Assembly: GCA_038534195.1 (NCBI GenBank)
Contig: JBCAXE010000004.1
Span: forward strand, 61,542 to 125,541
Source: JAJFFW01 sp038534195
GTDB taxonomy: Bacteria > Pseudomonadota > Alphaproteobacteria > Caulobacterales > Parvularculaceae
Direction: 5' to 3'
Length of the DNA: 64,000 nt
Each line of letters opens with the position of its first letter. Position 1 is the stretch's first letter. The notes beneath the pieces were generated by a model. It did no database searches. It saw only the letters and a list, made by a program, of their open reading frames with translations, and was not told the DNA's origin. Below are positions 8,764-16,007 of the stretch, piece after piece. The translations under genes were made by a program, and so were the position numbers.

Positions 8764-10710
8764 TCAGGCGCGATTAAGCCGTCCTTCAATCAGTGCATCA
8801 ACCACGCCAGGCTCAGCGAGCGTCGAGGTGTCGCCGAGATTGGAGAAGTCATTTTCTCCGATTTTTCGCAAGATTCGGCGCATGATTTTGCCGGACCGCG
8901 TTTTCGGCAAGGCGTTTGTGAAGTGGATGAGATCGGGTTTTGCGATGGGGCCGATCTCCTGACGCACCCAATCGACCAAATCCGCGCGTAAGCCTTTCGA
9001 GCCTTCGACGCCGTCCATGGTCGTTACGTAGGCGTAAATCCCTTGCCCTTTAATGTCGTGCGGATATCCGACCACGGCCGCTTCCGCCACTTGGGGGTGG
9101 GCGACGAGCGCGCTTTCAACTTCCGCCGTACCGAGACGATGGCCGGATACGTTAATCACATCGTCAACCCGGCCAGTGATCCAGTAGTATCCGTCCTCGT
9201 CGCGGCGTGCGCCGTCGCCAGTGAAATAAAGGCCGGGATATGTTTTGAAATAGGTGTCGATAAACCGCTGATGATCGCCATAGACCGTGCGCATCTGACC
9301 CGGCCAGGAGTCAGTGATGACAAGATTGCCTGAGGCGGCGCCGGTCAGGAATTCGCCGTTGGCGTCCACGAGCGCCGGCTTGACGCCAGGCAGGGGTTTG
9401 GTGGCGGAGCCGGGTTTCAGGTCCGTTGCGCCGGGGATCGGCGAGATTAGAACCCCGCCCGTTTCCGTTTGCCACCAGGTGTCGACCACCGGGCACCGGC
9501 CATCGCCGACAACGCCGTAATACCACTTCCATGCTTCCGGGTTGATGGGCTCCCCCACCGTGCCGAGAAGCCGGATGGAGGAGCGATCGGTTTTTGTGAC
9601 GAAGCTGTTATCCTCGCGCATGAGCGCCCGGATCGCCGTCGGCGCCGTGTAGAAAATATTGACCTTGTGCTTGTCGACCACCTGCCAGAAGCGCGAATAA
9701 TCCGGGTAGGTGGGAACGCCTTCGAACATGAGCGTGACCGCGCCGTTCGCAAGCGGCCCATAGACGATATAGCTGTGGCCGGTGACCCACCCCACATCGG
9801 CCGTGCACCAATAAATCTCGCCAGGGCGATAGTCGAAGACCAGCTCATGGGTGTAGGCGGCGTAAACGAGATAGCCGCCTGTGGTGTGCAGGACGCCCTT
9901 CGGCTTGCCGGTTGAGCCGGACGTGTAGAGAATAAAGAGCGGGTCCTCCGCGTTCATCTCCTCCGCCGGGCATTCGGGCGAAACATCGTCGCGCGCTTCT
10001 GCGAACCAGAAGAGATCGCGGCCCGCCGTCATCGCCACGTCCGCGCCCGTGCGTTCTACCGTCAGAACCAGCCGAACGCCGCCCGTTTTCTCAAGCGCTT
10101 TATCGACGTTGGCTTTGAGCGGCACGGTCTTGCCGCCGCGAACGCCTTCGTCCGCGGTGATGACGGCGACGGCGCCGCAGTCCTCGATGCGGCTGCCGAG
10201 CGCGTCAGGCGAAAAGCCGCCGAAGACGACGGAGTGAACGGCCCCGATGCGCGCGCAGGCGAGCATTGCGTAAGCCGCCTCCGGGATCATGGGCATATAG
10301 ATGACGACTCGGTCGCCGCGCTTGACCCCCCGCGCCTTCAGGAGATTCGCCATTCGGCAGGTTTCTTCAAAGGCCTCGCCATAAGTGATCGTTTTATCTG
10401 TATCCGGATCATCGCCCTCCCAGATAATCGCCGTGTCGCTGGCTTTCTCTGGCAAATGCCGGTCGAGGCAATTCACGCAGGCGTTTAGCGAACCGTCGCC
10501 AAACCATCGGATGTGCAAATCATCGGCGGCGTAGGAGACGTCTTTCACCGTTGAGAAGGGGCTCATCCAGTCGATGCGTTTTGCGACATCGGACCAGAAT
10601 GCGTCCGGATCTTGTTGCGCCCGCTCGTGAAGCGCCTGTTCTTGGGCGGCGTTCACGCTCGCTGTTTTGTCAAGTTCGTCGGAAACGGGAAACAGTTCAT
10701 CCGTCGACAT
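8764..10710 (-). CDS. acs: Acetate--CoA ligase (AMP-forming)
   Basis: Acetyl-CoA synthetase, 648 residues, activates acetate with ATP and CoA in the cytoplasm. Visible are the P-loop YTSGSTGKPKG (about 262-272), WWQTETGG in the acyl-binding region, the hinge region WITGRVDDVINVSGHR, and the C-terminal PKTRSGKIMRR whose lysine (about 608) is the conserved catalytic lysine regulated by acetylation in this family. A strong GGAGG precedes ATG 10710. The exosortase gene follows about 40 bases downstream on the same strand, an odd pairing that may be read-through or simple adjacency. Confidence 0.97.
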   Translation of the reverse strand: MSTDELFPVSDELDKTASVNAAQEQALHERAQQDPDAFWSDVAKRIDWMSPFSTVKDVSYAADDLHIRWFGDGSLNACVNCLDRHLPEKASDTAIIWEGDDPDTDKTITYGEAFEETCRMANLLKARGVKRGDRVVIYMPMIPEAAYAMLACARIGAVHSVVFGGFSPDALGSRIEDCGAVAVITADEGVRGGKTVPLKANVDKALEKTGGVRLVLTVERTGADVAMTAGRDLFWFAEARDDVSPECPAEEMNAEDPLFILYTSGSTGKPKGVLHTTGGYLVYAAYTHELVFDYRPGEIYWCTADVGWVTGHSYIVYGPLANGAVTLMFEGVPTYPDYSRFWQVVDKHKVNIFYTAPTAIRALMREDNSFVTKTDRSSIRLLGTVGEPINPEAWKWYYGVVGDGRCPVVDTWWQTETGGVLISPIPGATDLKPGSATKPLPGVKPALVDANGEFLTGAASGNLVITDSWPGQMRTVYGDHQRFIDTYFKTYPGLYFTGDGARRDEDGYYWITGRVDDVINVSGHRLGTAEVESALVAHPQVAEAAVVGYPHDIKGQGIYAYVTTMDGVEGSKGLRADLVDWVRQEIGPIAKPDLIHFTNALPKTRSGKIMRRILRKIGENDFSNLGDTSTLAEPGVVDALIEGRLNRA

Positions 10711-10801
10711 GGGGACCTCCTCTCGTGCGCTACATCCACAGCGCCGAATTCTGGCGGCACCTTAGGTTAAGGCGCGCGCCAGCGAAAGAAGGTGACGGAT
10801 T

Positions 10802-12202
10802 TTACTGTTGTTCGGGCGTGTAATCGAACACGGAAAAGCAATTGATCGACCGTTTGCGAAGCATTTCGCAGGTCTCGCTTGCTTCCGATTCGGTGAGCGC
10901 TGTGAAGCGGGCGCGATAGAGCGATCCGCCGTCGGGCCCGGCCATCGGTTGCACGGCGCGCATGCGATCGACCAGTTCCCCGGCGATGGCCGCCGCTTCA
11001 AGTTCCTTCTGCGCCAAATCTTTCGTCGAATAAGCGCCGATTTGAACGCTCCATGCGAGGGTCGGCTCCACATCGCCTTGTCCGACGACCTCATCGATCG
11101 GCGATAACGCCGCGAGCCGCGTGCGTTCGAATTCGTTGAGCTCGTCGGGCACTTCCGCGCCGTTCGATGACGACGCCGAAATCAGCGCGCCGATCTCGTC
11201 AATATTGAAAGCGTCGGCCGTCGACGGGGGCGGCCCGAATTGCGCCGCCGCAGTAATGATCTCGCTTTTCAGCTCTTTATTTTGCGCAAGCGTCGGCGCC
11301 TTCATTTCCTGCTCTAGCTTGGCCATGAGCGTCGGCTTCATGCGCGGCGCCGGCCGCTCGCGATGCAACGCGGCGATGAGCGCCGGCTTTCTCTTGATGG
11401 CGGAAAAGCCCTCAGCCAGGATTTTTCGCATATGCGCGTCGCGGGTGCGCCCGGAGCGTCCGCCAAGCACGATGCCGATCAGGTGCTGACCGTCGCGTTT
11501 GGCTGTCGTCGCGAGATTGTATCCCGAGCGGCGCGTATAGCCCGTTTTGAGACCGTCAGCGCCTTCGAAGCTGCGGACCAGCGCATTGTGGGTGCGATAG
11601 GTACGACCGTTCCAGGTAAAGCGTTTTGTCGAAAAATGATGCCAATAATCGGGATGATCCTGCATCAGCCGCCGGCCGAGCGTCGCCATGTCGCGCGCCG
11701 TGGTGAGCTGTTTGCGGTTCGGCAGGCCCGATGCATTGCGGAAGGTCGTCCGGCGCATGCCGAGCTTGCGGGCTTTTTGCGTCATCTTTTGCGCAAAGCG
11801 CCATTCCGACCCTGAGATCGATTCCGCCACCACGACCGCCACGTCGTTCGCCGACTTGACGATGAGCGCGTCGATCGCTGTCCGAACGGGGATGGTGCTT
11901 CCCTTTTTGACGCCCAGTTTCGACGGCGGTTGCCCGGCGGCTTGTGCGGATACTTTGAGTTTGCTGTCCATGGTCAGCCTGCCCGCCTCCAGCTCATCGA
12001 ACAGGAGGTAAAGCGTCATCATTTTGGTTAACGATGCGGGGTAGCGGCGATGGTTGCTGTAGCGGTCGAAAAGAACGTCGCCGGAGTGAGCGTGGACCAC
12101 ATAGGCGGCGTATTTTGAGTTCGCGTGTGCAGCCGGGGCGAAAGCCGCCGCGGCGCATGCAATAGACGCAACAAATAGAAAAGAACGCAACACTCTATGC
12201 AT
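10802..12202 (-). CDS. D-alanyl-D-alanine carboxypeptidase with C-terminal SPOR domain
   Basis: Exported penicillin-binding protein of 466 residues that trims pentapeptide stems of peptidoglycan. It has a signal peptide ending near AHA-NS (residue 28), and the three active-site motifs SLTK (57-60), SAN (117-119) and KTG (219-221). After a low-complexity linker, the last 75 residues (from about VQIGAYSTKD) form a SPOR domain, which binds denuded glycan at division sites. This architecture is common in alphaproteobacteria and implies septal or constriction-site action. It is a lone gene, divergent from the phasin with a 361-base gap between them. Confidence 0.93.
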   Translation of the reverse strand: MHRVLRSFLFVASIACAAAAFAPAAHANSKYAAYVVHAHSGDVLFDRYSNHRRYPASLTKMMTLYLLFDELEAGRLTMDSKLKVSAQAAGQPPSKLGVKKGSTIPVRTAIDALIVKSANDVAVVVAESISGSEWRFAQKMTQKARKLGMRRTTFRNASGLPNRKQLTTARDMATLGRRLMQDHPDYWHHFSTKRFTWNGRTYRTHNALVRSFEGADGLKTGYTRRSGYNLATTAKRDGQHLIGIVLGGRSGRTRDAHMRKILAEGFSAIKRKPALIAALHRERPAPRMKPTLMAKLEQEMKAPTLAQNKELKSEIITAAAQFGPPPSTADAFNIDEIGALISASSSNGAEVPDELNEFERTRLAALSPIDEVVGQGDVEPTLAWSVQIGAYSTKDLAQKELEAAAIAGELVDRMRAVQPMAGPDGGSLYRARFTALTESEASETCEMLRKRSINCFSVFDYTPEQQ

Positions 12203-12370
12203 ACCGCAAGCCTCGCTGATCTGTGCGCGCTTTGCAATATGCCTGACAGCGCCACCCCTGAAAATTGGCGCATGACAGCCTGCGGCAAAGATACGCCTAC
12301 CTCAGGTCAGCAAACGCCGTGCCGTTCTCGGCCGACCTGCGAATCATGACGGGAGAGGGTAAACGCTCCG

Positions 12371-12384
12371 TTAACCATGGTTAG
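12371..12384. promoter_or_regulatory. TAACCATGGTTA palindrome, CtrA-like
   Basis: A perfect 12-bp palindrome (12372-12383) in the 361-base gap between the carboxypeptidase and phasin genes. TTAACCAT is the half-site usually cited for CtrA, the alphaproteobacterial cell-cycle regulator, and both strands carry it here. Control of the septal carboxypeptidase by CtrA would make sense, but the assignment is by pattern only. Confidence 0.35.
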
Positions 12385-12439
12385 TCAATCCTAACAACCT
12401 CGCTAACTATTACGGATTATCGATCGGGTGAGATCAAAA

Positions 12440-12458
12440 TTTTGTGCGGCGCACAAAA
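12440..12458. promoter_or_regulatory. PhaR-like operator 1 (TGC-N3-GCA in a larger dyad)
   Basis: A perfect 8-bp dyad, TTTTGTGC then GGC then GCACAAAA, lies just upstream of the phasin -35 box. Its core TGC-GGC-GCA (12445-12453) matches the TGC-N3-GCA type described for PhaR, the PHB-sensing repressor of phasin genes. Two more copies follow at 12492-12500 and 12532-12542. Confidence 0.55.
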
Positions 12459-12464
12459 AATTGG

Positions 12465-12492
12465 TTGACACTGGCGGCGAGCCCATTATGTT
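12465..12492 (+). promoter_or_regulatory. Sigma-70-type promoter of the phasin gene
   Basis: A consensus -35 TTGACA at 12465-12470 and a -10-like TATGTT at 12487-12492, spacer 16 bases, lead towards the phasin start at 12564. This is one of the strongest promoters visible in the window. It sits between operator-like dyad 1 and dyad 2. Confidence 0.65.
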
Positions 12493-12500
12493 GCATTGCA
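12492..12500. promoter_or_regulatory. PhaR-like operator 2
   Basis: TGC-ATT-GCA overlapping the end of the phasin -10 box and the probable transcription start. A repressor bound here would block RNA polymerase. Its centre is 47 bases from that of operator 1. Confidence 0.5.
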
Positions 12501-12531
12501 CAAAGGCAGAAACGCGCCATTTTGGCGGGTT

Positions 12532-12542
12532 CTGCCATGCAG
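12532..12542. promoter_or_regulatory. PhaR-like operator 3
   Basis: CTGC-CAT-GCAG, an exact CTGC-N3-GCAG site in the phasin 5' leader, just upstream of the AGGAGG ribosome site. Its centre is 41 bases from that of operator 2. Confidence 0.55.
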
Positions 12543-12563
12543 GAATTTCTCAGGAGGAAAATC

Positions 12564-13013
12564 ATGGCTGCAAATGCGAAGAAAACAGAGTCGATGACGG
12601 AAGCTTTCGAGACAATGACCGCGGCGACGCCCGAATTTCTCAAAGAAGGCTATGAAAAAGCGGCTGAAAACATGAGTGCGTTCGTTGAGTTCCAGAAGTC
12701 CTCAATGGAAGCAATGATGAATTCCGCAGGGTTGTTTGCGAAGGGCGTTGAAAAAGCCGCCACCGAGCACACTGCGTTCGTCAAAGAGAGCTTTGAAGAC
12801 GGCGTCGCTGCTGCGAAAGCGACCGCAGGCTCCAAAAGCATTCAGGACGCTTTGTCGGTCCAGAACGACTATGTGCGCACCGCCGTTGAAAAGAACCTCG
12901 CACAGCTCAACAAGGCCGCCGATCACTGGATGAGCCTGACGAAGGAAGCCGCCCAGCCGGTAACCGAGCAATATGGCGAACTCGTTGAAAAAGTTCAGGC
13001 GTTTCGCCCGTAA
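12564..13013 (+). CDS. Phasin (polyhydroxyalkanoate granule-associated protein)
   Basis: A 149-residue, mostly helical amphipathic protein of the phasin family. Supporting segments are EAFETMTAATPEFLKEGYEK, KSSMEAMMNSAGLFAKGVEK and the C-terminal KAADHWMSLTKEAAQPV. Phasins coat PHA granules and control their size and number. The start at 12564 follows a near-perfect AGGAGGAAA site; in-frame ATG and GTG codons upstream lie inside the promoter/leader and are not used. A perfect terminator hairpin follows at 13051, so it is monocistronic. No PHA synthase or depolymerase gene is in the window. Three PhaR-like sites in the promoter support the assignment. Confidence 0.88.
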   Translation: MAANAKKTESMTEAFETMTAATPEFLKEGYEKAAENMSAFVEFQKSSMEAMMNSAGLFAKGVEKAATEHTAFVKESFEDGVAAAKATAGSKSIQDALSVQNDYVRTAVEKNLAQLNKAADHWMSLTKEAAQPVTEQYGELVEKVQAFRP

Positions 13014-13050
13014 CCAACTGAATTAGTTGCGTAATCGTTGCGTACCCAAA

Positions 13051-13077
13051 AGGCCCGGGAGACCGGGCCTTTTTTTG
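13051..13077 (+). terminator. Rho-independent terminator after phasin
   Basis: Perfect 8-bp stem AGGCCCGG / CCGGGCCT with a GAGA loop, followed by seven T residues. Confidence 0.93.
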
Positions 13078-13209
13078 TGTTCAAAATTGTCTTGGTTGAT
13101 GGGTTTCCATCTTTTCAACCATAAACGGATACATATTTAATAGTGTCGAATGCGGCGCCGAAGCCGGCCATCCTGCCGGGATCGCCTCAAACATGATATG
13201 AAAGGTTCT

Positions 13210-13548
13210 ATGTCTGACGAACAAGACAATGAACAGGGCCCAGCAGGACCCGGCGTTGACGTCGGCGTCGTCACCAAGCCCGAGCCGAAGACGAAGCGGC
13301 CGTCGCTCTACAAGGTCATTTTGTTGAACGACGATTATACGCCGCAGGAGTTTGTCGTTTGGCTGCTGCAGGCGATCTTTAAGAAGAGCCCGGAAGAGGC
13401 CGTGCAGGTGATGCTGCACGTGCACCAGAACGGCGTCGGTATTTGTGGGGTTTATACTTACGAGGTGGCGGAAACCAAGGTGGCGCAAGTGATGGAATTG
13501 TCGCGCCGCAACCAACATCCGCTGCAATGTACAATGGAACGGGAGTAG
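13210..13548 (+). CDS. clpS: ATP-dependent Clp protease adaptor ClpS
   Basis: Adaptor that delivers N-degron substrates to ClpA-ClpP. The protein is about 112 residues with a flexible acidic/proline N-terminus, then LYKVILLNDDYTP, the conserved binding-pocket segment, and the C-terminal HPLQCTMERE. I chose ATG 13210 with AAAGG upstream; ATG 13198 is a weaker alternative. Only three bases separate its stop from clpA, so the two are translationally coupled, the standard arrangement. Confidence 0.95.
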   Translation: MSDEQDNEQGPAGPGVDVGVVTKPEPKTKRPSLYKVILLNDDYTPQEFVVWLLQAIFKKSPEEAVQVMLHVHQNGVGICGVYTYEVAETKVAQVMELSRRNQHPLQCTMERE

Positions 13549-13551
13549 TCA

Positions 13552-15882
13552 GTGGCGAGTTTTAGCCGGAATTTAGACGACGCTTTGCACCGCGCAATCA
13601 GCATCGCAACCGAACACGAACACGAGCTCGCGACGCTCGAGCATTTGCTGTTGGCGCTGACGGACGATCAGGACGCGGCCGCAGTGATGCGTGCGTGCAA
13701 TGTGGACATCGATGATCTCAAAAAAGACCTATACGAATTTATCGAAAACAATCTCAGCAATTTGATCACCGACAGCGGTGAACAATCAAAGCCGACCACG
13801 AGCTTCCAGCGCGTAATCCAGCGCGCCGTTATTCATGTCCAGTCTTCCGGGCGCGAAGAGGTCACCGGCGCGAATGTTCTCGTGGCGCTCTTCGCCGAGC
13901 GCGAATCGAACGCTGCGCATTTCCTTCAGAAGCAGGACATGACGCGTTTTGATGCGGTGAATTATATTTCTCATGGGCTCGCCAAACGCCCGGGCGAAGG
14001 ATCCCAGCGTCCGCCGCGCGGCGCCGGCGAAGAAGCCGAGCCGGGCAAGCAAAATGAAGATGCGCTGTCGGCCTATTGCGTCGATCTCAACGACAAGGCG
14101 CGCCGCGGCAAAATCGATCCGCTGATCGGCCGGGAAGCGGAGATTGAGCGCTCGATCCAGATCCTGTGCCGGCGGCGGAAGAACAATCCGTTGCTGGTGG
14201 GCGATCCCGGCGTCGGCAAGACCGCCATCGCCGAAGGTCTCGCGCGGAAGATTGTGGACGAGGATGTGCCCGCCGTTTTGAGCGAATCGACGATCTACGC
14301 ACTCGATATGGGCGCGCTCCTCGCGGGCACGCGATATCGCGGCGACTTTGAAGAGCGCATCAAGAGCGTTCTGAAGGAACTGGAAGAGCATGAAGACGCG
14401 ATCCTGTTCATTGACGAAATTCACACGGTGATCGGCGCCGGCGCTACATCAGGCGGCGCGATGGACGCATCTAACCTCTTGAAGCCGGCGCTACAGTCCG
14501 GCGCCCTGCGGTGCATGGGATCGACGACGTACAAAGAGTATCGTCAGCACTTCGAAAAAGATCGCGCGCTGGCGCGCCGCTTCCAGAAAATCGATGTGGT
14601 GGAACCGAGCGTCGACGATACGGTGAAAATCCTTACAGGGCTGAAGCCTTATTTCGAGGAGCACCATCGCGTCGAATACACGCAGGACGCCATCAAGTCC
14701 GCCGCCGACTTGTCGTCGAAATATATGACGGACCGTAAGCTTCCCGATAAAGCGATTGATGTGATTGATGAGGCGGGCGCCCGGCAAATGCTTTTCCCGG
14801 AGGATCAGCGCGCGAAGGTCATCGATACGAGCCAGATTGAAGAAATCATCGCCAAGATGGCGCGCATTCCGCCGAAATCGGTCTCTAAGACGGATACGGA
14901 GCGGTTGCAGAAGCTCGGCGAAGATTTGCGGCGCGTCGTTTTCGGCCAGGACAATGCAATCGACCAGGTCGCCGCGGCGATCAAACTCTCGCGGGCGGGC
15001 TTGCGTGAACCAAACAAGCCGATCGGCAGCTATCTTTTCGCTGGTCCGACGGGCGTCGGCAAAACGGAAGTCGCCAAACAGCTCGCGTTTGCGCTCGGTG
15101 TTGAACTGATCCGCTTTGATATGTCCGAATATATGGAGCGTCACACCGTTTCGCGTCTGATTGGCGCGCCGCCCGGCTATGTGGGCTTTGATCAGGGTGG
15201 CTTGTTGACGGACGCCATCGACCAGCAACCGCATTCGGTGTTGCTGCTTGACGAAATCGAGAAGGCGCACCCGGAGATTTTCAACATTCTCCTGCAGGTG
15301 ATGGACAATGGCGCGCTCACCGACACCAACGGTAAGAAGATTGATTTCCGCAATGTCATCATCATCATGACGACGAACGCCGGGGCCGCGGATGCGGCGA
15401 AAAACGTCATCGGTTTCGCCGGTGGCAAGCATGCCGACGAGTCCGAGGAAGCAATCAAGCGGCTTTTCACGCCGGAGTTCCGCAACCGGCTCGACGCGAC
15501 AATTCAGTTCGCCGGGCTTTCGCCGGTGATCATCGACCGGATTGTCGAGAAGTTCGTGATGCAACTGGAAGTTCAGCTTGCGGATCGAAATGTGACGTTC
15601 GAGCTTTCCGACGAAGCGACGCGGTGGCTCGCCGAGCGCGGTTTCGATGAAGAAATGGGCGCGCGCCCGCTCGCCCGCGTCATTCAGGAATATATCAAAA
15701 AGCCGATTGCAGAAGAGATTCTGTTCGGCGGCCTGAAACATGGCGGGCTTGTGAAGGTGACGCTGTCCGAAGACGATAAGGACAAGCTGGCGTTCGAGTA
15801 TATTCCGGACCCGGCGCCGCCTAGCGATGACGACGGAGATGAAGGCGGGGCGAATGTGCCTGTCCTGATCGAGAAGTCTTAG
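13552..15882 (+). CDS. clpA: ATP-dependent Clp protease ATP-binding subunit ClpA
   Basis: Hsp100 unfoldase of 776 residues that feeds substrates into ClpP. Domains in order: N-terminal Clp repeats (1-150), AAA module 1 with Walker A GDPGVGKT near 220 and Walker B ILFIDEIH, AAA module 2 with Walker A GPTGVGKT near 500 and Walker B VLLLDEIEKAH, and a C-terminal small domain. No middle coiled-coil insertion is present, which separates it from ClpB. It starts with GTG directly after clpS and ends in an acidic Asp/Glu-rich tail. A terminator follows. Confidence 0.97.
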   Translation: MASFSRNLDDALHRAISIATEHEHELATLEHLLLALTDDQDAAAVMRACNVDIDDLKKDLYEFIENNLSNLITDSGEQSKPTTSFQRVIQRAVIHVQSSGREEVTGANVLVALFAERESNAAHFLQKQDMTRFDAVNYISHGLAKRPGEGSQRPPRGAGEEAEPGKQNEDALSAYCVDLNDKARRGKIDPLIGREAEIERSIQILCRRRKNNPLLVGDPGVGKTAIAEGLARKIVDEDVPAVLSESTIYALDMGALLAGTRYRGDFEERIKSVLKELEEHEDAILFIDEIHTVIGAGATSGGAMDASNLLKPALQSGALRCMGSTTYKEYRQHFEKDRALARRFQKIDVVEPSVDDTVKILTGLKPYFEEHHRVEYTQDAIKSAADLSSKYMTDRKLPDKAIDVIDEAGARQMLFPEDQRAKVIDTSQIEEIIAKMARIPPKSVSKTDTERLQKLGEDLRRVVFGQDNAIDQVAAAIKLSRAGLREPNKPIGSYLFAGPTGVGKTEVAKQLAFALGVELIRFDMSEYMERHTVSRLIGAPPGYVGFDQGGLLTDAIDQQPHSVLLLDEIEKAHPEIFNILLQVMDNGALTDTNGKKIDFRNVIIIMTTNAGAADAAKNVIGFAGGKHADESEEAIKRLFTPEFRNRLDATIQFAGLSPVIIDRIVEKFVMQLEVQLADRNVTFELSDEATRWLAERGFDEEMGARPLARVIQEYIKKPIAEEILFGGLKHGGLVKVTLSEDDKDKLAFEYIPDPAPPSDDDGDEGGANVPVLIEKS

Positions 15883-15909
15883 ATCGCTTCTAAAATTCTC
15901 GACCAAACA

Positions 15910-15945
15910 AACCCGTCAGTTGCAACCGCATGCTGACGGGTTTTT
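15910..15945 (+). terminator. Rho-independent terminator after clpA
   Basis: Ten-base stem AACCCGTCAG / CTGACGGGTT with a 13-base loop, followed by TTT after the stem. Confidence 0.88.
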
Positions 15946-16007
15946 AATGTTCCCTTGGCGAGGCGCCTCGCGCATAATGCGCGACGGCGAAGGAAAGGGG
16001 AGATTTC

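Noticed and set aside
14491..15906. 471-residue ORF opposite clpA
   Set aside because: Fully antisense to the second AAA module of clpA; Arg-rich composition typical of a GC-rich shadow frame and no ribosome site.
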